From positions 1 through 64,000 of the forward strand of contig NZ_JAQQXQ010000003.1 in the NCBI RefSeq assembly GCF_028595285.1: a DNA stretch of 64,000 nucleotides, written 5' to 3'. Positions 9,072 to 17,746 of this stretch are shown here, piece by piece; the stretch's first letter is position 1, and every line of letters starts with the position of its first letter. The position numbers and the translations under genes are program-made. This DNA comes from Erythrobacter fulvus. GTDB lineage: Bacteria; Pseudomonadota; Alphaproteobacteria; Sphingomonadales; Sphingomonadaceae. Under the pieces are notes generated by a model, which was given only the letters and a program-made list of their open reading frames with translations, was not told where the DNA came from and did no database searches.

Positions 9072-9850
9072 CCCAGCCTCGACCCAGTTTCGATCTTTCC
9101 GGCAAGGTTGCCGTCGTCACCGGTGGCAACCGCGGCATCGGCCGTGCCATCGCGCTGGGCCTTGCCCATGCCGGTGCTGCGGTGGCGATTCTGGCACGAA
9201 ACGCGACCCGCAATGCTCAGGTCGAGGCCGAACTCGAACGGATCGGCCAACCTACCCATGCCGACATCCTGGATGTGACAGACCGCGCCACGCTCGCCCC
9301 CGCGATTGCCAATGTGGAGCGCGCGCTCGGCCCGATCGATATCCTCGTCAATAATGCCGGAAATACCGATATCAGCGGCGGCGTGCTTCAGCAGTCGGAG
9401 GAGGGTTGGGACAATGCGATTGCCACTCACCTCACGGCGACCTTACTATTGTCCAAGGCAGCGGCGGCATCGATGCAGCAGCGCGGGCGCGGCAAGATCA
9501 TCAACCTTGCCAGCATGTATTCGATCTTCGGCGCGGGCGCTTTGCCGTCCTATGCCGCTGCGAAGGGCGCGATCGTCCAGCTGACCAAGTCGATGGCGAT
9601 CGAACTCGCTCCGCATGGGATCCAGGTCAATGCCATTGCGCCGGGCTGGATCGCCACCGAAATGACGCAGGTTGCCCGCGATGATCCCGACTGGAGCGAA
9701 TTCAACGCGATGTTGATGGCCCGCACCCCGGCCGGACGTTGGGGCGAGCCGGAGGAATGCGCGGGCGCGGCGGTCTTCCTTGCCAGCGCATCGGCTGATT
9801 TCGTTACGGGGGTCACCCTGCCGGTCGACGGCGGATATTCGATTTTCTGA
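9068..9850 (+). CDS. SDR-family NAD(P)-dependent oxidoreductase
   Basis: A 260-residue classical short-chain dehydrogenase. The dinucleotide-binding motif TGGNRGIG is near residues 18-25, followed by NNAG near residue 95. The catalytic Ser is in NLASMYS and the Tyr/Lys pair in SYAAAKGA. The C-terminal PVDGGYSIF ending is typical of glucose/3-oxoacyl-type reductases. It should oxidise or reduce an alcohol/ketone in the cytoplasm; the substrate is not predictable, but its place in the VOC-SDR-GNAT-lactonase operon suggests a step in the same pathway. The ATG overlaps the stop of the 47-residue gene. Confidence 0.9.
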   Translation: MTQPRPSFDLSGKVAVVTGGNRGIGRAIALGLAHAGAAVAILARNATRNAQVEAELERIGQPTHADILDVTDRATLAPAIANVERALGPIDILVNNAGNTDISGGVLQQSEEGWDNAIATHLTATLLLSKAAAASMQQRGRGKIINLASMYSIFGAGALPSYAAAKGAIVQLTKSMAIELAPHGIQVNAIAPGWIATEMTQVARDDPDWSEFNAMLMARTPAGRWGEPEECAGAAVFLASASADFVTGVTLPVDGGYSIF

Positions 9851-9951
9851 TGGCGCGCGCGATGGACCGGACTGGATTGGCCGTTGCCATGACGCTCGCA
9901 ACTTTGACGCGGCTTTCTGTACGCGGAAATTGCGAAATAGAGGGATAAGGC

Positions 9952-10740
9952 ATGTCTTCTTCGACGACCCCGGTCACTACGGACGTGGTAAGCACCTTTG
10001 TCGATGCATGGGGCTATATGACCGGGCAATATCCCGGCCATGTACACAGCAGTGATGCAGCGCTTGCCGTTACCCTGTCGCAAACCAATTGTTCGTTTCT
10101 GAACGTTATCTCGGTGGATCAACCGGTCCCCGACGCAGCGGTCCTGGAAACGGTGCTTGCCAAGGCGGCGCAGGCCCGTGCGCAATGTCCGCATGATGCC
10201 TTGCTGCTGGTTTGTCCCGAATGGCTTCCGGCCGGCGCAACTGACATTCTTGCGGCGAACGATCTTTCGTTCTTCATGAAAATGTGGGGGATGAGCGCCG
10301 ACCGGCTGCTACCGCCGAGAAGGCCCGCCCCGGCACTGGATTTCCGGTTGATCACCGACGAAACTGCAGGGTTGGATCTCGGGATTATCAATGCGGCCGC
10401 TTACGGGGTTCCGTCCGAAACCATGGCCGTCACAGGAACGATCGCGCAGTGGTCGGGCCAGGCCTATGGCATTGTTGGTTACGAGGATGGCCGGGCTGTC
10501 ACCTGCACGCTGAGCTTCGTGACGGACGAGATGATCTACATTGCCATGGTGGCAACCCTGCCGGGTCTTCATGGTCGCGGCTATGCCGAGGCAGCCATGC
10601 GCCGTGCTATTGCCGAGGCGCAGGATGCCGGAGGCGAACGGCGCCTGTGGCTGCACGCGACCGAAATGGGCCGGCCGGTTTACAAGGCGATGGGCTTTGC
10701 CGACGGTGCATTGCTCGAATTGTACGGATTTGATGCATGA
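9952..10740 (+). CDS. GNAT-family N-acetyltransferase
   Basis: A 262-residue protein. The acetyl-CoA-binding motif A is visible in the C-terminal half (LPGLHGRGYAEAAMRRAI, near residues 201-218), followed by the last strand of the GNAT fold (KAMGFADGALLELY). The first 130 residues are a separate region with no clear motif, perhaps a degenerate second GNAT half. It should acetylate an amine, but the acceptor is unknown. Starts after a 101-base gap from the SDR gene, and its last codons overlap the ATG of the next gene, so it is coupled to the lactonase-like fusion. Confidence 0.78.
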   Translation: MSSSTTPVTTDVVSTFVDAWGYMTGQYPGHVHSSDAALAVTLSQTNCSFLNVISVDQPVPDAAVLETVLAKAAQARAQCPHDALLLVCPEWLPAGATDILAANDLSFFMKMWGMSADRLLPPRRPAPALDFRLITDETAGLDLGIINAAAYGVPSETMAVTGTIAQWSGQAYGIVGYEDGRAVTCTLSFVTDEMIYIAMVATLPGLHGRGYAEAAMRRAIAEAQDAGGERRLWLHATEMGRPVYKAMGFADGALLELYGFDA

Positions 10741-12764
10741 GCGCATCACTGACAGGCGGGGCCGCCGCATTGCCCGTGAAACGTGAGCGCATGCAATGCG
10801 AAGGATTTTATCGCCGGCTTGATACTGGCCGCCGATGGCGGCTTGCCGGTGGCGTGATCGCCGTCCTCGCAGCCTTATCATCCCTGCCTGCGGGCGCGAC
10901 CACGGATGAGACCGGGCCGCCCCCCTTGGTGCAGGTGGAGCGGTTTCCGGCAGATGGTGGGCTGACCCATGCCGAAGATGGCGTGGTGCTGCCTGATGGC
11001 CGGCTACTGGTCGGTGACTGGAAGCACGGACTGGTCACAATCGCACCGGACGGGACGATTGCACCCTTCGGGGATTTCGCCGCAGCCGGCTTCAGGACGA
11101 AGCCGGATCCTTTGTGGAACAGCCCCAATGGTATCGCGTGGGAGCCCGACGGGCGCCATGTGCTGGTCGCGGACATTACCGGCGGGCACATCTACCGGGT
11201 CGACACCGTGACCCAATCGGTGGCGCGCATTTACGACCATCCCTTCGGCGTCAACGCAGCTATCCGGGATTCTTCCGGTGCAATCTGGTTCACCCAATCG
11301 ACCCGAAATGCGCCCGGCGCGGGGTCGGAATCGCGGATGTTCGCCGCCGCCGACAGGCCGATGGGCGACGGATCTGTCTGGCGGATTGCGCCGGACGAGG
11401 TGGGCAAACCCGTTCCGCGTGCGGTCAAACTGGTGGACCGGCTAGACTTCGCCAATGGCATAGCCCTCGATGCCCAACGCGGGCGGCTCTATGTTGCGGA
11501 AATCGTTGCCAGCCGCGTCCTGAGCTTCGCGGTCGATTCGGCAAGCGGCACACTCGGCGACCGGCGCGTGCTTGCCCGCGTGACCACGCCCGACAATCTG
11601 GAACTGGCGGCGGACGGCATGCTTTGGGCGGCTAGCCCCTTTGCCAATGCGATCTACCGGATCGATCCCGATAGCGGCGCGGTTGGCACGGTGTTCAATC
11701 CCGATCCCGCCAAGAGCGCCCGGATGGTCGCCGAACTCGAGCGCCGGCAGGCCGCGGGCGAGCCGCTGCTGCCACTGCTTTCGCCCGAATTATGGGCGCC
11801 AATGCCGGGGCTTGTCACGGGAGTGATCCTGCCGTCCGGGACGGGGCCAGCCTATGTCTCGGGGCTCGGCGATGCGCTGGTCCAACTGGAGGGCGCTCCA
11901 GGGCTCGATAATGCCGACGTCGAGGCTGCCAGGAGAGATATTCAGCGGACTATCGACACGGTCTACGCCGCTATTTCCGGGCCTGCCGGATCTTCCCGCG
12001 ACTGGAACGCTTTCCGCAGCATGTTCAGCGAGGGTGCGCGCCTCTTCACGATCACCAGGGAGGGCATGCGCGGCGGCGGTGTAGAGGACTATATCGCGCT
12101 CAGCGACAAGGCGTTGGTCAGTTACGGCTTTCGCGAGGAAGAACTGATCAACCGCATCGATGTGTACGGCAAGCTTGCGCAGGCTTGGTCAAGCTATGAA
12201 GGGCACTTTGTAAGAGACGGGGAACCTGGCCGCGTGCGCGGGATCAACGGCTTTCAGTTGCAACAGCACGCCGATGTACGATGGCGCGTGCACTCGCTGC
12301 TCTGGCAGCAGGAGAATGCTGAATTTCCGTTGCCTGACTCCATGGCGGGCAACAGGCGCCAGCTTGACGCGTCAGCAAGCGTGGAAGCCCCGAAGGCCGA
12401 TCGGGAAATCGAAGAGGTGCTTGAACACCGCACCCGCGTGATCCTCGAAGGAATTCGTTCGGATGACGTATCCGGGATCATGGCGCTCTACGCCCCCGGC
12501 GCGCTCTATGCGGCGGACAGTTCGACGCTGCTTTCCAAGCCCGAGGCAATTGAAGCCTTCTGGGTCGAGGTCGCGGCCAGCGATGCGCAGGATGCCACGC
12601 TTGACGTGTTGCGCATCGAACAGCTCGCGCCCGATGCCTTTGTCGAGATCCAGAAATACGCCGTATTCAACGCGAGCGGAGAGCGCCTGTTCGGCGGCTA
12701 CGCATCGCTGTTGTGGCGCAAGATCGGGGGCCGCTGGCTGATCGCCGCGGACGTATCCAATTGA
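10737..12764 (+). CDS. SMP-30/lactonase-like propeller fused to two NTF2-like domains
   Basis: A 675-residue protein. A hydrophobic segment (RRWRLAGGVIAVLAALSSLPAGA) near residues 32-54 is a signal peptide, so it is exported. Residues about 60-400 are a six-bladed propeller of the SMP-30/gluconolactonase type, with repeated NGIA, ADITGG and ANGIAL stretches. Two NTF2/SnoaL-like domains follow: about 400-530 (from IQRTIDTVYAAI) and about 550-675 (from REIEEVLEHRTRVI). This three-part fusion is unusual. The start at 10737 overlaps the GNAT stop (ATGA); a start at 10791 would give a more normal signal peptide. Function is inferred as hydrolysis of a lactone or similar ester in the periplasm, not proven. 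Confidence 0.75.
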   Translation: MSASLTGGAAALPVKRERMQCEGFYRRLDTGRRWRLAGGVIAVLAALSSLPAGATTDETGPPPLVQVERFPADGGLTHAEDGVVLPDGRLLVGDWKHGLVTIAPDGTIAPFGDFAAAGFRTKPDPLWNSPNGIAWEPDGRHVLVADITGGHIYRVDTVTQSVARIYDHPFGVNAAIRDSSGAIWFTQSTRNAPGAGSESRMFAAADRPMGDGSVWRIAPDEVGKPVPRAVKLVDRLDFANGIALDAQRGRLYVAEIVASRVLSFAVDSASGTLGDRRVLARVTTPDNLELAADGMLWAASPFANAIYRIDPDSGAVGTVFNPDPAKSARMVAELERRQAAGEPLLPLLSPELWAPMPGLVTGVILPSGTGPAYVSGLGDALVQLEGAPGLDNADVEAARRDIQRTIDTVYAAISGPAGSSRDWNAFRSMFSEGARLFTITREGMRGGGVEDYIALSDKALVSYGFREEELINRIDVYGKLAQAWSSYEGHFVRDGEPGRVRGINGFQLQQHADVRWRVHSLLWQQENAEFPLPDSMAGNRRQLDASASVEAPKADREIEEVLEHRTRVILEGIRSDDVSGIMALYAPGALYAADSSTLLSKPEAIEAFWVEVAASDAQDATLDVLRIEQLAPDAFVEIQKYAVFNASGERLFGGYASLLWRKIGGRWLIAADVSN

Positions 12765-12846
12765 GCGGCGTGCCTTTGCCGCTTACCAGCCAAACCGTCA
12801 AACGCCCGGCGGTCATCTTCCCGCGTTGAAGGAGTATCCCCTAGCC

Positions 12847-13794
12847 ATGCTGATCCGCCCGGCCCAGAAGACCGTCCGCACGTGGCATACCGACACAAGC
12901 ATCTGGGATGACTTTGCCTTTCGGGCCGGTGACATCATGGTCGTCACCCCGCCCAAGACGGGGACCACGTGGACCCAGCGTATCGTCGATATGCTGCTCC
13001 ACCAGTCATCCGCGCCGCGCCAGATCATGGATGAGCATCCCTGGCTCGATGCGCGCTTTGTCCCGCAACAGGAGATTGCGGCAGGACTTGCCACCCGGAC
13101 CAGCCGACGTTCCCTTAAATCGCATTCGCCCCTGACCGCGCTGCCGCTGCATGACGATGTGCTCTACATCAATGTCGCACGCGATCCGCGCGACGCGGTG
13201 ATGTCGTACTTCAACCACTGCACCAATTTCGCCGATGAGTTGCTGGCGGGGCTTGACCAGATCGGGATGGACGACCCGATGATCGCCGCCCCCTATCCGC
13301 GTGCGCCGGGTGACCCTCGCGCCTTCTTCCGCCGCTGGTTACGCGATCCGCAATTTGGGCCGTTCGACGATTTCACCATGGCCGAATTCTTCGAACTGGA
13401 GCGCAGTTTCTGGGAGGAGCGCGAGCGGCCCAACATCCTCATGGTCCACTACAACGACCTCAAGGCCGATCGCGACGGTGAGATGCGCCGGATCGCGCAA
13501 TTCTGCGGTATCACAACGCCGGAGCCGCTGTGGGACGAGCTTGTCGCCGCGGCAGGCTTCGACGCCATGAAACGCGACGGAGCGAACATGCTCGGCATGG
13601 CTGACATGGCGTTCAAGGGTGGCGCGGATACTTTTCTGCACAAGGGCACCAATGGCCGCTGGGCGTCGGTTCTGACGGAAGATGACCTCGCCGATTACGC
13701 AGCCGCCCTGCGTTCGCAGATACCCGAAGGCCTCGCGGCGTGGCTGGAGGGCGGGCGGCTTGAAGCTGGCGATCCCACGCCGAAAAATGCGTAG
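12847..13794 (+). CDS. Sulfotransferase (PAPS-dependent, SULT type)
   Basis: A 315-residue cytosolic-type sulfotransferase. The 5'-phosphosulfate-binding motif PKTGTTW is at residues 36-42, the 3'-phosphate motif RDPRDAVMSYFNH near residues 115-127, and the C-terminal KGTNGRW region near residues 265-271 closes the PAPS site. It should move a sulfuryl group from PAPS onto a hydroxyl or amine of a small molecule. The start is the ATG at 12847 behind GAAGGAG; an in-frame TTG further upstream is less likely. It follows the lactonase fusion by 82 bases and precedes a TauE/SafE permease, so sulfated products or sulfur handling may be linked. Confidence 0.88.
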   Translation: MLIRPAQKTVRTWHTDTSIWDDFAFRAGDIMVVTPPKTGTTWTQRIVDMLLHQSSAPRQIMDEHPWLDARFVPQQEIAAGLATRTSRRSLKSHSPLTALPLHDDVLYINVARDPRDAVMSYFNHCTNFADELLAGLDQIGMDDPMIAAPYPRAPGDPRAFFRRWLRDPQFGPFDDFTMAEFFELERSFWEERERPNILMVHYNDLKADRDGEMRRIAQFCGITTPEPLWDELVAAAGFDAMKRDGANMLGMADMAFKGGADTFLHKGTNGRWASVLTEDDLADYAAALRSQIPEGLAAWLEGGRLEAGDPTPKNA

Positions 13795-13931
13795 GTACGG
13801 TGCATGGGAAGGCAGGACCGCTAGCGTCATGTGATTGAGCAAGAAGGCGGCGGCAATATGCGTCATTTACCCCATGCTGCGGTACGACAAATTGCTTGGA
13901 GATGGAGGCGGCGAGCCTATTCTCCTGACCG

Positions 13932-14750
13932 ATGAATACGCTTGTTCCGCTCGCGCTGGCGCTCCCGGCACTGCTGATGGCCGGTGCTGCTGCCGGCTTT
14001 GCTGGCGGTCTCTTTGGGATCGGCGGAGGCTTCGTAGTCGTCCCGGCGTTGATGTTCCTGCTACCGATGCTCGGCGTTGCGCCCGATCATATCGCGCATG
14101 TCGCTGTCGGAACGTCGCTTGCGACGATCATCTTCACCTCGATCCGTTCGACCAGCAGCCATGCGCGGCGCGGGTCGGTTGATTTCGACCTGCTCAAAGG
14201 CTGGGCAGTATGGGTGGTGTTGGGTACGGCGATCGGCACGGTCTTCGCCGATCTTGTTTCAGGCGCGCTTCTGGCTGTGATCTTCGGGACCGGAGTGCTC
14301 GCCTTTGCGGTCTATTTCCTGCTTCCTGCGCGGCAGGGAGAGCCGCTGTTCGCCGCTCTGCCCTCGGGCTTGCCGCGTGTCGGCATCGCCAGCGCACTGG
14401 GCGCATTTTCAACCTTGCTCGGGATCGGCGGGGGCACCCTGACGACCTTGACAATGACGGTCTGCGGCACACCGATCCACCGCGCCATTGGCACTGCCGC
14501 CGGCATGGGCGCCGTCATCGCTATCCCGGCAACTATCGGCTTTGTCCTCATCGGACTTGGCGAGAGCGGGCTCGGTTGGGGCGCGCTCGGCTACGTTCAT
14601 CTGCCCGCCGCCGTGGTTCTGATCGCCACGTCGGTGGCGTTCGCGCCGTTGGGCGTCGCGGCTGCGCATATGCTTTCGCCAGCGATCCTGCGCCGGGTTT
14701 TTGGCCTCTACCTGACTTTCATAGGCGTCTTGATGATCGCCAAATTCTGA
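13932..14750 (+). CDS. TauE/SafE-family sulfite/organosulfur exporter
   Basis: A 272-residue integral membrane protein with about eight hydrophobic helices. The glycine-rich repeat characteristic of the family appears twice, in AGFAGGLFGIGGGFVVVPAL (near residues 20-40) and STLLGIGGGTLTTL (near residues 160-175). Members move sulfite, sulfoacetate or related anions across the inner membrane. Position next to a sulfotransferase supports a sulfur-related role, but the substrate is inferred. Starts 137 bases after the sulfotransferase gene and ends 32 bases before the aminotransferase gene. Confidence 0.85.
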   Translation: MNTLVPLALALPALLMAGAAAGFAGGLFGIGGGFVVVPALMFLLPMLGVAPDHIAHVAVGTSLATIIFTSIRSTSSHARRGSVDFDLLKGWAVWVVLGTAIGTVFADLVSGALLAVIFGTGVLAFAVYFLLPARQGEPLFAALPSGLPRVGIASALGAFSTLLGIGGGTLTTLTMTVCGTPIHRAIGTAAGMGAVIAIPATIGFVLIGLGESGLGWGALGYVHLPAAVVLIATSVAFAPLGVAAAHMLSPAILRRVFGLYLTFIGVLMIAKF

Positions 14751-14782
14751 CCACTAGCCACGCTGACCAGAAGGAATTGACC

Positions 14783-15913
14783 ATGCCGACCAGCCGCCGA
14801 TCCTTTCTTGCCGGTGCCACTCTTGCGGGCGGGTTCGGTGCCATGCCGATCGCCGGACTTGGTGCTTCCACGACTGCCGCGCCTGCCGTGCCCGATTTCG
14901 GACCGAAGGCTGGTCAGGCTCTGTTGAGCCGCAATGAAAACCCCTATGGCCCGGCGCCGTCGGCGCTGCGCGCGATTACCGAAACCGCGAAGATGGGCTG
15001 CTATTACGCCGATCGCGGCCTCGATCGCCTGACTGCCATGATTGCAGAGCGGCACGGGGTCATGCCGTCACAGGTCGTTGTCGGGGAAGGGTCGACCGAG
15101 ATTCTCTGCGCCATTTCGCTGGCCTGGGGACGCGAGGGTGCCATCCTTTGTCCGGATCTGTTCTGGGACACCACGGTGCTGTACGGGGAGCGTCAGGGCG
15201 TCACTTCGATCCGCGTTCCCTTGGCCGCGGACATGAGCGTTGATCTCGACGGCATGGCCCCCAAGGTGACTGACGGCGTGGCTCTGGTGCAGATCTGCAA
15301 TCCCAACAACCCCACCGGCATGCTGATCCCGTCAGCGGCGCTGCGCGACTTCGCGGCAAAGGTCACCCCGCATGCGACGTTATTAGTGGACGAAGCCTAT
15401 AACGAACTGACCGACCGGCCCGACGACAACTCAATGATCGATCTGGTGCGCAGCGGCGCAGATGTGATTGTGTGCCGCACCTTCTCGAAGATCTATGGCA
15501 TGGCCGGCATGCGTGTAGGCTATGCCATTACCAGCGAGGCCAATGCACAGCGGATCAAGTCGCATCTTATGAGCTTCGGCGGCAATCTTTCGGGCTTGGC
15601 TGCAGCAATCGCCAGTTATAACGACACCCCGTTTCTGGACAGGTCGCGCGCAGCTGTGCTGGAAGGGCGCGCGATGATCCTTGATGCCGTAGCCAAGGCC
15701 GGGCTGACCGCGCTGCCATCACAGACCAATTTTGTTTTCGTGCAGGTGCCCGATGCCAATGCTCTGCGCGATTCAATGGCGGAGCGCGGTATCGCCATCA
15801 GAGGGGCATATGGCGCTTGGTCAGGCTATTCCCGGGTAAGCACGGGTAAGCTGGAGGATGTGGCGCGTTATGCCGCAGCCCTGCCCGAACTGGCAAAAAG
15901 GCTGTGGGCGTAA
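14783..15913 (+). CDS. HisC-like PLP aminotransferase with Tat signal
   Basis: A 376-residue class I/II aminotransferase close to histidinol-phosphate aminotransferase. PLP-fold motifs are visible: NPNNPTG, the Asp in LLVDEAYNEL and the Schiff-base Lys in FSKIYGMAGMRVG. The first 30 residues are a twin-arginine signal (TSRRSFLAGATLAGG), so the enzyme should act in the periplasm, which is odd for a histidine-type enzyme and argues against HisC itself. The ATG at 14783 is chosen because it precedes the Tat signal and has AAGGA upstream. It ends the plus-strand block; the next gene faces it. Confidence 0.85.
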   Translation: MPTSRRSFLAGATLAGGFGAMPIAGLGASTTAAPAVPDFGPKAGQALLSRNENPYGPAPSALRAITETAKMGCYYADRGLDRLTAMIAERHGVMPSQVVVGEGSTEILCAISLAWGREGAILCPDLFWDTTVLYGERQGVTSIRVPLAADMSVDLDGMAPKVTDGVALVQICNPNNPTGMLIPSAALRDFAAKVTPHATLLVDEAYNELTDRPDDNSMIDLVRSGADVIVCRTFSKIYGMAGMRVGYAITSEANAQRIKSHLMSFGGNLSGLAAAIASYNDTPFLDRSRAAVLEGRAMILDAVAKAGLTALPSQTNFVFVQVPDANALRDSMAERGIAIRGAYGAWSGYSRVSTGKLEDVARYAAALPELAKRLWA

Positions 15914-15949
15914 TCATTAGCCGGCATCGGGCAGAGTGGTCGCATTCGA

Positions 15950-17746
15950 CTATGCCTGCGCGCGCAGCCTGCGCTCTGCGAACCAGAGGGTTCCGCTGAC
16001 CAGCAGCCAGATCAGGAAATAAGGCCATGCCGGACCACGGCGCTCCGGTTCGTCGGAGGCTGACGTGACGGTCTGCTCCGCAGCCCAACGCGCTGTTTGT
16101 TCGCCGACTTCATTTGCCCTTATTGTCCCGAGCGCATCCTTTGGCAGGACAAGAAAGGCAAATGTCTGTTCGCCGGAGGCCCCTGTCTGGGAAATGGTGT
16201 GAACACGCTGCATTGCGGGCCAGTAGGCAGCGCAACCGCGCGCGCCTGCATTGCGATCAATGGCGAGCGGGATCTCGGCCCCGTCGGGTGCGATCACGCG
16301 TGCCGTTCCGGCGATCCCGCATACTGCCATCCGCTCCCCGGCTTGTACAAGCGAGGGCACCTCGGGACGGAATTTGCTGTCGGGGCGTGCAACCGCACTC
16401 AGCGTATCGCTCCACCATTGTTCATAGCGATCGGATTGACCGTTAAGAACCAGCGCGAAGCTGTTCGCCACAGACCATACGGCCACGCGCCCGCGCTCGC
16501 TTTGCTGCCAGCCTGACAGCACGTTTCCGTCGGCATCTGCGACCACAGGCACGAAGTCCGAGCCGGTTCGCAAGATCCAGCGTCCGAGTTCGGGAGCGGG
16601 ATCTTCGATCGTGTTGAGGTTCTCCGGAACATCGTCAGAGCCGGGACCGCGGCGGAACGCAAGCGCTTCCGCATCGGGTGCCAGCGGAGGCAACGCGACC
16701 GGCGCAATCTCGCTGCCGCCCTCTACGGCAAGGCCTAATCTGCGCCAGGCGTCGCGGGTTCTCGTCGTTGCAGCTTGGCTCATCCGCAAGACGACACCGA
16801 GCCCGCCGTCGACCGCCTTGGCCAGCGCAGCGCGCCCGCCGCTTTCGAGCCGTTCGAGCGAACGGTCGTCAATGATGATCACGTCGATCTCGCGCAGGCT
16901 GGTGGTGTCAAGGCGTACTCCGTCAGCGTCCAGATCGACCCCGCCGCCCGCATCGAGCCGGCTCTGCAGCCGGATCCCCGAATCCTCCGCCCATCGGCGC
17001 AGATATTTGGCCTCGGGCGAGGGCGCACCGATCAGCAGGGCACGGACGGGGCGCCCGGCGAGGGTGCGCAGCGGCACCGGCGTGTCAGAGACGATCGCCT
17101 TGTCGCGCCCGCGAAGCCGCAAGGTAAAGGAAGCGAGACCCGGCGTGCGTGCTGCGCCGCCTAGTGTGAAAGCCCCGTCGGGGCCTATCGCCCGGCTATC
17201 CACCCGGCGTCCGGCAGGATCGAGCAATTCGGCCGTGCCACCCTCCATGCCCGTCGCTGCGCCCCCCAGCACGAAGACAGATCCCGCCAGCGTATCCGTC
17301 GGAGCATCGAGCCGGATCAGGCCGCGCGGGAGTGGCATCTGGGTGAATTCGGCCGGTATTCCTGCCGTAATATCACGATCACGCGGCGGGAGGCCGCGCC
17401 CGAGGATCCGCAAATTCTGCACCTGACCATGGCGGCGCAGCGCGGTGGCGAGATCGGGAACCCGTTCCGCGCCGGCGATGGGCGGGGCTTCGGGCAACGC
17501 GATCAGCCGCTCGCCCGACTGCGCACGTGTGCCGTCTGGAGTCTCGGCGGTTGCCACCACCAGAGTCTCGCCGCCAATCGGCAGCATCGGCGGGAACAGG
17601 GTCAGAAAGAGCAGCAGGCTGCTGGCCAGTGTCAGCGTGGCGAGCAGCCAGGCCTGCCAACCGCGCCGAAGCAGCAGAAGTCGCAATGCCGCTGTGAGCG
17701 CGGCTATGGCGATCAGCGTGGCGGCGAGGCTTTCCGGCGCGAACAT
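15950..17746 (-). CDS. Large membrane-anchored protein of the MoxR/DUF58/BatA cluster
   Basis: A 598-residue protein. Two hydrophobic segments lie at the N-terminus (about residues 5-55) and one near the C-terminus (PYFLIWLLVSGTLWF), with a large domain of about 500 residues between them. That domain includes an amidotransferase-like fold region (ALLIGAPSPEAKYLRRW, then IDVIIIDDRSLERL). Such proteins end MoxR-DUF58-BatA-DUF4175 operons and are thought to help assemble or quality-check envelope proteins, but the function is not established. The ATG at 17746 shares one base with the DUF4175 stop (TGATG); a TTG one codon earlier is less likely. Confidence 0.7.
   Translation of the reverse strand: MFAPESLAATLIAIAALTAALRLLLLRRGWQAWLLATLTLASSLLLFLTLFPPMLPIGGETLVVATAETPDGTRAQSGERLIALPEAPPIAGAERVPDLATALRRHGQVQNLRILGRGLPPRDRDITAGIPAEFTQMPLPRGLIRLDAPTDTLAGSVFVLGGAATGMEGGTAELLDPAGRRVDSRAIGPDGAFTLGGAARTPGLASFTLRLRGRDKAIVSDTPVPLRTLAGRPVRALLIGAPSPEAKYLRRWAEDSGIRLQSRLDAGGGVDLDADGVRLDTTSLREIDVIIIDDRSLERLESGGRAALAKAVDGGLGVVLRMSQAATTRTRDAWRRLGLAVEGGSEIAPVALPPLAPDAEALAFRRGPGSDDVPENLNTIEDPAPELGRWILRTGSDFVPVVADADGNVLSGWQQSERGRVAVWSVANSFALVLNGQSDRYEQWWSDTLSAVARPDSKFRPEVPSLVQAGERMAVCGIAGTARVIAPDGAEIPLAIDRNAGARGCAAYWPAMQRVHTISQTGASGEQTFAFLVLPKDALGTIRANEVGEQTARWAAEQTVTSASDEPERRGPAWPYFLIWLLVSGTLWFAERRLRAQA

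Noticed and set aside
14783..15913. Calling the aminotransferase HisC
   Set aside because: It has a Tat signal and lies outside any histidine operon, so a housekeeping histidine role is unlikely despite the HisC-like fold.
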